DNA from: Campylobacterota bacterium
GTDB taxonomy: Bacteria; Campylobacterota; Campylobacteria; Campylobacterales; SZUA-545
NCBI GenBank assembly: GCA_030836705.1
Contig: JAUPLZ010000041.1
Coordinates: forward strand, 1 to 7,919
DNA: 7,919 nt
Direction of reading: 5' to 3'
The notes beneath the pieces were generated by a model that was given only the letters and a program-made list of their open reading frames with translations, was not told the origin of the DNA and did no database searches. Of this stretch, positions 1 through 6,040 are shown one piece after another. Both the position numbers and the translations under genes were made by a program. The first letter of the stretch is position 1; each line of letters begins with the position of its first letter.

Positions 1-2995
1 ACTCATTTATCCATTTAAGCTCGCCTGATTCAGTAGCATCCTCGTCAGCACCCCACAAGAATGTAAACTGAGTTCTCTCTTCCTCATTAGTCAATTCATC
101 ATCATATCCGCCTGCAAGATCTGTCAATGACCAATAATCAAACCCTACTACCTCGCTACCATTAGATTCTGCAAAATAAGAGTCTTTCCAAGTATATGTT
201 CCGGTTGACCAATCAAGAATATCGTCATAGTCAACTATATTGCGATAATCGCCTGCATTGTATCTATACTTAGCATGTGTCTCTTCATTTTCGTAATAAC
301 CCTCTTCTCTATAGTATGTTGTGATATATGTACCGTCTTGCGCATATTTTTTGATATATTCGCCGACATTATTCCAGTATGAAACATAGCGGTTAAGTTC
401 AGCATCTACTCTTGCCCAATCAAGCCATTTGTACTTTTTAACTACAAATGTTGAATTAACTTCATCGTATACATTCAAATACTGAACATTATCTTCCCAT
501 ACTTGCTTGTAAACTTTTCCTTCTAAATCTTTGTAATATCCCTCAACTCTCTCCCAGTCATTTGTTCCATCACTGATTGTATAAGTTGTGCCGCCGCTGT
601 AAACTTTATCCCAATCAACTTTTTTCGCATCTTTTAACATAAGAGAGAAACTGTTTGAATAGTCGCCTTTCATTCTAAAAGAAAACTCAACCTTTACATT
701 AGGAGAGTCAAGCTGGTCTGTTAAAAGAGCATATTTGTTGTAATTGCTTGTTGTATCTTTACTTAATAATCTTGCTGCTATACCGTCAGTAAGTCCTTCG
801 ATTCTTTCCGTTGTGGCTTGATACCATCCTTCATCAGGAATAGTTGTAAAAGATATGCCGTTATACACATCGTTTAGATACCATCCGAATCTATCTTCAG
901 CTCTGTCATCATTTGAAGTACCGATTTTGATAGTGTACTTAGTGTTATTATTAAGCGGGTCAGTAACAGCATTTGAAGTGTTCGTATCCATGATTAAATG
1001 CAAGGTTTGATATAACCAGATTTTCATAGTATTGACTTCATTATCACTACTATCAACTACTTTTACTCTACTATTTACACTTTCATTATCCATATATTTT
1101 GAAAAATCAATCGATGCTGAGTATAGATTCTCCGGATCTGTATAGTATCTTGTTATAAGAGGATCGCTTCCCGTATCAACAGCAGGAGCTTTTGGCGTTA
1201 AAATCTCCATATCTTTTATAGATGCCATAGAACCTAGAGCAGACGCAGCCTCTTTGATAACTAGATATTCATCCGAACTCTTTCCTTGTTTGACTTTTTT
1301 CGCATCAATCTCACCTGTTACCACTTTGCTATTGGCATTATCAAATGCGCTAAAGTAGATAATATCCCCTGAAAGCTTCCAGTTAAAAATCTCATATCTA
1401 TCATTCCAAGCAAGATCACCGTCTACAGTTTCTTTTGAATCAAGAAGGGTTGTAGTTTCTCCATCTAGCGTTCTTACTATTTTAATAACTTGTCTAGCTG
1501 AATAGTAGTTTTGCGGATGTTCCTCGGTCTCTACAAAGTATAAATACCCCTTTGAGATTTGGAAATCTATACCATTCATCGCATCCCACCAGTTGCTTTG
1601 ATTAAGCTTTATAGAAGCTACCGGACTTGCTTTATAAGGAAGTATTCTAAATACATTTAACGCAAGGTTTGCAACCCATGTGTTACTTGTATTATCCCAA
1701 TAACTCATATCTTCAGTAAATAGACCATATATAGCACCGTCATCGGCAACTATGATTCTATTTGGAGTAGGAGAGTTGCTTCTTGTTGTAAACAGCTTTG
1801 TACTAAGTGTTTGCGTTTTTTTAGCACCTGCAATTGTCGGATGTTTTTGTGAAAACTGTATACCGTTATCTCCCCATCCGTAATTACTACTTCCGTATAT
1901 AACAGTTCCCATATCATCGGTTGTAAAAAATGTATCGCCATACCATGTATCTGTAAGCGTATTGGTTGAGTCGTCGCTATAAAGCTTCAATCCGCCGCCG
2001 CCGGTTGCTGTATCATAATACATATACACTATCGAGCCATCAGGAATAACTTTGAAATTCGTAATCTGATTTGTATCAGGTGTTAGATTTGTAGCTACGC
2101 CTTCCGGAGAGACTTTTCTTAAAATCTTATTATCACTCCAATCGTAGTCGAAATAATAGTAGCACTTCTCTACATTTTGTTGAGTATCCGCATCCCATTC
2201 ATTCCAGCACTGCGATTGTCTTGTAAACGGAGCTGTTAAGTAGTAGATATTACCTTCTTCATCCATTTGCAAAGGCTTAGAAGATGAATCACTTAGCACT
2301 TTTCTAAAATCCTCAGTAACTGGAAATGCAAGATATCCAGGATCTAAACATGTGAAATTATTATCAGCCAACGAAACTTTAAAAACAGAACAATTGCTCT
2401 CGCCGATTAATTGTCTAGTACCTTCTGCTTCACTGCTCCAGCTTAGATTACCCCACTCATCAAATCCAGGATCCATTGCTATATAAATATAATCACCGTC
2501 TCTAGAAAGTAGACTGTATTGAACTTTGACATCATATCTTGAGCTCTCAATAGCGGGCGATGCAATACCGTTCGCATCTATACTAAATAAGTTAGTAGTT
2601 TTCTCATCATCGGCTCTACTTTTTTTAAGAGTTTCAAACCTCTCTTTGTCATAAAATTCAAAAACAGGCACCATCTTCCCGTCGCTTCTTACAGTTCTTC
2701 TTTTGCTAGCGGTTTGCGTCGCCGACTCTTCAGTCGCAATTAAACCGGTCGCATTTTTTACATTAAAGCTTACAAAGCCGCCTAGGCTTATTTTGCTTAT
2801 CGTATCGACATTTGTGTCATCAACCACATCATCGGTTGTGTCATCTGTTGTGTCATCCGTCGTATCATCGGTTGTGTCATCAGTCGTATCATCGACACTT
2901 GTTGGATCCTCTTCTGCCTTTTCACTACAAGCCGTCATTCCGACTACTAGCGAAAAACTAAGCAATGCAATTAATAGCATCTTTAGCGTCTTCAT
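1..2995 (-). CDS. Large modular surface/periplasmic lipoprotein, 3' end beyond window
   Basis: I do not recognise this protein as a named family member. The frame is open without a stop for 998 codons from the ATG at 2995 and runs off the left edge, so the C-terminus is missing. Residues 1-22 form a lipoprotein signal peptide (basic start, hydrophobic core) ending MTA before Cys23, followed by Ser at +2; Met at -3 is slightly atypical. Residues 35-62 are an acidic Asp/Thr repeat linker. Residues about 140-610 contain seven motifs of the type (D)G-x-I-Y-Y, with glycines near 167, 248, 320, 363, 420, 483 and 543, which suggests a beta-propeller. Residues about 620-718 match the Big_5/SbsA Ig-like pattern (IDFSKYMD, then NNNTKYTIKI). 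The region after 718 begins with a beta-rich stretch (VEFSFRMKG near 767) that could be a ConA-like sandwich, then becomes very Tyr/Trp-rich at 820-941. Apart from Cys23 only four cysteines occur (202, 216, 263, 278). The start is supported by a strong Shine-Dalgarno and a TATAAT box. The likely role is substrate binding or cell-surface attachment, by inference only. Confidence 0.85.
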   Translation of the reverse strand, partial: MKTLKMLLIALLSFSLVVGMTACSEKAEEDPTSVDDTTDDTTDDTTDDTTDDTTDDVVDDTNVDTISKISLGGFVSFNVKNATGLIATEESATQTASKRRTVRSDGKMVPVFEFYDKERFETLKKSRADDEKTTNLFSIDANGIASPAIESSRYDVKVQYSLLSRDGDYIYIAMDPGFDEWGNLSWSSEAEGTRQLIGESNCSVFKVSLADNNFTCLDPGYLAFPVTEDFRKVLSDSSSKPLQMDEEGNIYYLTAPFTRQSQCWNEWDADTQQNVEKCYYYFDYDWSDNKILRKVSPEGVATNLTPDTNQITNFKVIPDGSIVYMYYDTATGGGGLKLYSDDSTNTLTDTWYGDTFFTTDDMGTVIYGSSNYGWGDNGIQFSQKHPTIAGAKKTQTLSTKLFTTRSNSPTPNRIIVADDGAIYGLFTEDMSYWDNTSNTWVANLALNVFRILPYKASPVASIKLNQSNWWDAMNGIDFQISKGYLYFVETEEHPQNYYSARQVIKIVRTLDGETTTLLDSKETVDGDLAWNDRYEIFNWKLSGDIIYFSAFDNANSKVVTGEIDAKKVKQGKSSDEYLVIKEAASALGSMASIKDMEILTPKAPAVDTGSDPLITRYYTDPENLYSASIDFSKYMDNESVNSRVKVVDSSDNEVNTMKIWLYQTLHLIMDTNTSNAVTDPLNNNTKYTIKIGTSNDDRAEDRFGWYLNDVYNGISFTTIPDEGWYQATTERIEGLTDGIAARLLSKDTTSNYNKYALLTDQLDSPNVKVEFSFRMKGDYSNSFSLMLKDAKKVDWDKVYSGGTTYTISDGTNDWERVEGYYKDLEGKVYKQVWEDNVQYLNVYDEVNSTFVVKKYKWLDWARVDAELNRYVSYWNNVGEYIKKYAQDGTYITTYYREEGYYENEETHAKYRYNAGDYRNIVDYDDILDWSTGTYTWKDSYFAESNGSEVVGFDYWSLTDLAGGYDDELTNEEERTQFTFLWGADEDATESGELKWINE
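2834..2893 (-). repeat. 12-bp in-frame tandem repeat encoding DDTT x5
   Basis: Five successive copies of a 12-base unit of the form GATGAYACRACN encode Asp-Asp-Thr-Thr at residues 35-54 of the lipoprotein. Two diverged units (DDVV and DDTN) continue to residue 62, near position 2810. Because the unit is a multiple of three, copy-number change would lengthen or shorten the linker without a frameshift. It probably acts as a flexible, acidic spacer holding the folded domains away from the lipid anchor. Third-position variation between copies shows that the array is not freshly duplicated. Confidence 0.9.
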
Positions 2996-3001
2996 ATTGT
3001 A

Positions 3002-3008
3002 CCCCCTT
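3002..3008 (-). promoter_or_regulatory. Shine-Dalgarno site of the lipoprotein gene
   Basis: On the minus strand AAGGGGG lies six bases before the ATG at 2995. This is a strong ribosome-binding site, and it fixes the start of the long open frame immediately before a convincing signal peptide. Confidence 0.8.
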
Positions 3009-3034
3009 GTTAAAATCAACAAAACATCAAAAAA

Positions 3035-3064
3035 ATTATACCCCAAATTATTTCACAATGGTAA
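3035..3064 (-). promoter_or_regulatory. Probable sigma-70 promoter of the lipoprotein gene
   Basis: On the minus strand a perfect TATAAT (3040 down to 3035) is preceded, 18 bases upstream, by TTACCA (3064 down to 3059), a 4 of 6 match to the -35 consensus. Transcription would start near 3028, giving a leader of about 33 bases with the Shine-Dalgarno inside it. A second minus-strand TATAAT lies at 3093-3088 and could be an alternative start. Weak -35 boxes are usual for epsilonproteobacterial housekeeping promoters. Confidence 0.55.
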
Positions 3065-3123
3065 TATTTTTTGGATTTTAAATTTTCATTATAAGAAAAA
3101 AGAATATCTTAAGAAATTTTTTG

Positions 3124-3129
3124 TAAAAT
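3124..3129 (+). promoter_or_regulatory. Candidate -10 element for the cytochrome gene
   Basis: TAAAAT, preceded by a T-rich tract and TTG, resembles an epsilonproteobacterial -10 without a clear -35. It would give a leader of roughly 110 bases. A rival, TATATT at 3220-3225, would place the start only about 13 bases before the ATG. The sequence alone does not decide between them. Confidence 0.25.
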
Positions 3130-3233
3130 TACAGTTTAAGTTTTTCAAAGCAATATATAAAAAATGATTTAATCGTGTTTTTTATCTCATTTCAAAAATT
3201 AAAAATATCGCTTAGTTCGTATATTTATCAAAA

Positions 3234-3239
3234 AAGGGG
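3234..3239 (+). promoter_or_regulatory. Shine-Dalgarno site of the cytochrome gene
   Basis: AAGGGG stands five bases before the ATG at 3245. It supports that start over any internal one, since the signal peptide begins directly there. Confidence 0.8.
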
Positions 3240-3244
3240 TTATA

Positions 3245-3985
3245 ATGAAAAAGCTGCCTATTGACGCTAAAGCGTTTGGTTGGTTTTTTTCGTTGGTTTT
3301 TCTTGGTTTTACAAATCTTAATGCAGCAGTTCCGGTTGAGCAGATTCAAGGCACTTTTCATGACTTATCGCCTAGAAACTACGATGGAAGCATGGATAAT
3401 CAAATTTGTGCATTTTGTCATACTCCGCATGGTTCTAGCAGTTATTTTTCCGGTGCGCCGCTGTGGAATAAGGGCAATCCACTAAGAACAAGCTTCACTC
3501 TTTATGGAGCAACTGCGCCCGATACCGCAGGCGAGACCATGGCAGGTACTCTGTCTACTGCTACGCTTAATCCGGCATCTGCCGTTTGCTTAAGCTGTCA
3601 TGACGGCGTAAGCGGTATAAATTCCATAGTCAATGTCGCAGGAACCGGCGGATATGTAGCAACCGGTCAATATGTAAACTATAACGGGAACTACACACCG
3701 GTTAACTTAAGCGGTCTTTTTGCAGTGGGACAAAGTGGGGATTTGACCAACGACCATCCTGTTTCTATTCCATACCGTGGGGATGAAGCTACACCGCCTG
3801 CTGGACTTAGACCTACCAATTTTGTCTTAACCGAGTGGGTTGGCGCCACTACTATTGCGGATCTATTAAGAGACGGTTATGTTGAGTGCGGAAGTTGTCA
3901 CAATCCACATGCAAGATCTGCTACTTTTTTGAAAACGGACAATAACAAAGCAAGCAAAGTTTGCATAGCCTGTCACGACAAGTAG
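3245..3985 (+). CDS. Secreted tetraheme c-type cytochrome (doubled CXXCH family)
   Basis: This is a 246-residue exported multiheme cytochrome c, expected to carry electrons in the periplasm or at the outer surface. Residues 1-27 form a Sec signal peptide (MKK start, FFSLVFLGF core) with a likely cleavage site at NLNA/AV. Four covalent heme motifs are visible: CAFCH (55-59), CLSCH (115-119), CGSCH (215-219) and CIACH (240-244). The other histidines are His39 (FHDLS), His62 (CHTPH), His171 (NDHPVS) and His222 (CHNPH). That makes four, enough for bis-histidine ligation of every heme. The pattern CxxCHTPH, PLWN, CLSCHDG, DHPVS, CGSCHNPH, CxxCH is familiar from the doubled-CXXCH cytochromes of metal- and sulfur-cycling bacteria. 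No haem-maturation or partner reductase gene is adjacent, so its redox partner is unknown. It is transcribed divergently from the large lipoprotein gene and converges on comM with a 2-bp gap. The middle of the gene is about half GC, richer than its neighbours, which fits its Gly/Ala-rich composition. Confidence 0.9.
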   Translation: MKKLPIDAKAFGWFFSLVFLGFTNLNAAVPVEQIQGTFHDLSPRNYDGSMDNQICAFCHTPHGSSSYFSGAPLWNKGNPLRTSFTLYGATAPDTAGETMAGTLSTATLNPASAVCLSCHDGVSGINSIVNVAGTGGYVATGQYVNYNGNYTPVNLSGLFAVGQSGDLTNDHPVSIPYRGDEATPPAGLRPTNFVLTEWVGATTIADLLRDGYVECGSCHNPHARSATFLKTDNNKASKVCIACHDK

Positions 3986-3987
3986 TT

Positions 3988-5541
3988 TTATACTCTATAT
4001 CTAAACGCAAAAGCCTCTAATATATGAGGCTTTTGTATTTCAGACGAACTTTCAAGGTCTGCTATGGTTCTTGAAACTTTAAGAACTTTGTTTATGCTTC
4101 GCATAGAGAGTCCAAATCTCTCTACTGCTTTTTGCAGAATATCATTTGTTTCTATATTTAGCTTGCAAAATTGAGCTATCTCTTTTTCATTCAATTTACC
4201 GTTAAGGTTTTTTTGCTCTCTATTTTTTTGCATCCTAAAAGCGTTTAAGACCATCTCAAACATCTCTTTTGAACTAACCATATGCGCATTATCCATCCCG
4301 CTTTCATCCATTGCTACAAACAAATCAATTCTATCCAAAAACGGATCCGATAGCCTATTTTTGTATCTTTGAACTTCAAGTTCCGTACATCTGCACTCTT
4401 TTGTTTTAGAAAGCAAATTGCCGCACGGACAAGGATTCATCGCTCCTGCAAATAAAAACTGCGCTTCGTACTCTATTTTGGAATTGACTCTTGAAATTAG
4501 AAGTCGGTTGTCTTCAAGCGGTTCTCTTAATGCCTCTAAAATTGTTTTTGAAAAATGAGGGAGTTCATCAAAAAACAAAACTCCATGATTTGCCAAGGCG
4601 ACCTCGCCTATTTTTGCACTCTTACTTCCGCCGCCAAAAATACTGGCTCTTGTAGAGCTATGATGCGGCTGACGAAATGCCCTTTTTACAGAGAAAGAAG
4701 GCTCTTTGCCATCATTCGCATCAAGCATTGATTTTTTTAAGACCTCATCAATACTAACAGGCGGAAGTATCTCTTTTAGTCTTTTTACTATCATACTTTT
4801 TCCGCACCCAGGACTTCCAGTAAAAAGTATATTGTGCATACCGGCGGCACTTATTAAAGCTGCTCTTTTTGCAACTTTTTGCCCTTTGACATCGGAAAAA
4901 TCAAGCTCAAATGTATTATCAAAGAAATATTCCTTATCAAGAAATAAAGAGTTAGAATTGATTTTTTTCGGCTCTATTTTCTGGAGCGGCTCTTCGTTTT
5001 TAAAAAACTTTACCGCCTCTTCAAGCGTATCGATCCCATAAACTGTAATAAAAGGAATATTTGAGAGTTTTTGAGCGCTCTCTTTTGATGTCAAAACAAC
5101 AATATTTTCTCTTTTTTTTGCAAGCGAAAGCACTATCGGAAATATTAAGGTTGTATCTTTTACTTTTCCGTCTAATCCCAATTCCCCAAAAACAAATAGA
5201 TTTTTTTTAAACTCTTCGTCTAAAAAACTGTTTTCTTTTTGGAGTGAAATAAGAAGCGCTATTGGAAGATCAAAATGACTGCCTTCTTTTTTTAAGTCGC
5301 TAGGGGATAGATTGATGGTGATTCTTAACGGAGGAAAAACAAAGCCGGTATTCAAAAGCGCTGATTTTACTCTCTCTTTTGACTCTTTTATGCTTTCACT
5401 TGCCAAACCGACTATAGAAAAACTGGGCAAGCCTTTTGTAAAGCTAACTTCTGCGCTAACCTCTTTTGTTTCGCTATAATCAAAGGTTGCGGAGTTGATG
5501 GAGTTTAAAATTTTTTGTTCTCTCTGCTCTTTTTTTTCCAC
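3988..5541 (-). CDS. comM: ComM/YifB-family Mg-chelatase-like AAA+ ATPase
   Basis: ComM is a hexameric AAA+ helicase that promotes branch migration of incoming single-stranded DNA during natural transformation; older annotations call it a Mg-chelatase-like or competence protein. Residues about 13-175 are the Lon-protease-like ChlI N-domain (GLPSFSIVGL, ITINLSPSDLKKEG, FDLPIALL). The AAA+ core has Walker A GSPGCGKS (242-249), FRQPHHSST (289-297), Walker B VLFFDELP (321-328) and the family-specific cysteine cluster MNPCPCGN with CRC (Cys371, 373, 383, 385), probably zinc-binding. Residues about 420-515 form the C-terminal ChlI helical domain. The length of 517 is normal. The start is the GTG at 5541, overlapping def by 37 bases. 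It has only a weak purine-rich ribosome-binding site, and homology becomes clear only from about residue 12, so the exact start is uncertain. It is the last gene of the operon. Confidence 0.93.
   Translation of the reverse strand: MEKKEQREQKILNSINSATFDYSETKEVSAEVSFTKGLPSFSIVGLASESIKESKERVKSALLNTGFVFPPLRITINLSPSDLKKEGSHFDLPIALLISLQKENSFLDEEFKKNLFVFGELGLDGKVKDTTLIFPIVLSLAKKRENIVVLTSKESAQKLSNIPFITVYGIDTLEEAVKFFKNEEPLQKIEPKKINSNSLFLDKEYFFDNTFELDFSDVKGQKVAKRAALISAAGMHNILFTGSPGCGKSMIVKRLKEILPPVSIDEVLKKSMLDANDGKEPSFSVKRAFRQPHHSSTRASIFGGGSKSAKIGEVALANHGVLFFDELPHFSKTILEALREPLEDNRLLISRVNSKIEYEAQFLFAGAMNPCPCGNLLSKTKECRCTELEVQRYKNRLSDPFLDRIDLFVAMDESGMDNAHMVSSKEMFEMVLNAFRMQKNREQKNLNGKLNEKEIAQFCKLNIETNDILQKAVERFGLSMRSINKVLKVSRTIADLESSSEIQKPHILEAFAFRYRV
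4008..4035. terminator. Hairpin terminator inside the 3' end of comM, probably bidirectional
   Basis: CAAAAGCCTC (4008-4017) and GAGGCTTTTG (4026-4035) form a perfect 10-bp stem with an 8-base loop. On the plus strand the stem ends in TTTTG followed by TATTT, a good intrinsic-terminator tail for the cytochrome transcript, about 22 bases after its stop. On the minus strand the stem ends in TTTTG followed by CGTTTAG, a weaker tail for the operon. The hairpin overlaps codons near residues 502-511 of comM, so it is both coding and regulatory. Confidence 0.7.
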
Positions 5542-6029
5542 TCTTTTTCAAACTTTCTTCTTTTTAGCATTGGTAATCGCTCAACAAAAAGCATCCCTTT
5601 TAGATGGTCCATCTCATGCTGAAATGCGATTGCTAAAAGCGAATCCGTGCTAATTGATTTATCATTACCAAATCTATCTTTGAATACTATTTCTATTTTT
5701 TCGGCTCTATTTACCTCTTCATAATATTCAGGAATACTCAAGCAACCCTCTTTATATACCGTAGTGCCCTCTTTTTTGATGATTTGTGGATTGATGGCTT
5801 CGATTAAATTCTCTTTGATTTGAACGCCGTCTTCTTCTTGCGGTATATTTATAATTAACACATTTAGATCCACGCCAATCTGTATCGCTGCAAGACCTAT
5901 GCCGTTTTCTGCAATCATGGTTTCGTACATATCATCGAGCAATAGATGAAGCTTGCTATCAAAAACTTCGACATCTTTTGATGCTTTTTTTAAAACAGGA
6001 TCAGGATATGTGAGAACTTTTCTTATCAA
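5505..6029 (-). CDS. def: Peptide deformylase
   Basis: Peptide deformylase removes the formyl group from the N-terminal methionine of nascent proteins at the ribosome exit, in the cytoplasm. All three signature motifs are intact in the 174-residue product: motif 1 GIGLAAIQ (43-50, with Gln50), motif 2 EGCLSIP (94-100, metal ligand Cys96) and motif 3 HEMDH (138-142, metal ligands His138 and His142, catalytic Glu139). The length and the start MIRKVLTYPDPVL are typical. The basic tail (EKEWKKKSRENKKF) overlaps the start of comM. The start codon is TTG at 6029. AAGG seven bases upstream supports it, and the TAA stop of the preceding gene lies within this Shine-Dalgarno region. The gap to the GGDEF-like gene is only nine bases, so translation is probably coupled. 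Confidence 0.97.
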   Translation of the reverse strand: MIRKVLTYPDPVLKKASKDVEVFDSKLHLLLDDMYETMIAENGIGLAAIQIGVDLNVLIINIPQEEDGVQIKENLIEAINPQIIKKEGTTVYKEGCLSIPEYYEEVNRAEKIEIVFKDRFGNDKSISTDSLLAIAFQHEMDHLKGMLFVERLPMLKRRKFEKEWKKKSRENKKF

Positions 6030-6036
6030 TCAAAAA

Positions 6037-6040
6037 CCTT
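6037..6040 (-). promoter_or_regulatory. Shine-Dalgarno that supports the TTG start of def
   Basis: On the minus strand AAGG sits seven bases before the TTG at 6029 and overlaps the stop codon of the upstream gene (TTAAGG). Ribosomes ending on the GGDEF-like gene would be positioned directly over it. No ATG lies nearby in frame, and the deformylase N-terminus matches the family from this TTG. Confidence 0.7.

Noticed and set aside
1750..1941. Minus-strand open frame of 63 codons
   Set aside because: It lies in another frame inside the long lipoprotein gene, with no motif of its own.
2810..2893. Possible CRISPR-like or regulatory direct-repeat array
   Set aside because: The units are 12 bases, contiguous without spacers, in frame with the lipoprotein and encode a simple Asp/Thr linker.
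2703..3167. Plus-strand open frame of 154 codons with an SSVV repeat
   Set aside because: It is the antisense reading of the DDTT repeat and start region of the lipoprotein gene and its promoter. It has no ribosome-binding site, and its C-terminal part is translated AT-rich spacer.
3261..3485. Plus-strand open frame of 74 codons
   Set aside because: It is an out-of-frame shadow inside the cytochrome gene, whose reading frame is proven by four CXXCH motifs.
3245..3985. Horizontal acquisition of the cytochrome gene based on higher GC
   Set aside because: The higher GC is confined mostly to the Gly/Ala/Pro-rich middle and is explained by amino-acid composition; no mobile-element remnants or flanking repeats are seen.
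4706..5041. Plus-strand open frame of 111 codons antisense to comM
   Set aside because: It is antisense to the conserved AAA+ region of comM, has no recognisable domain and no convincing ribosome-binding site.
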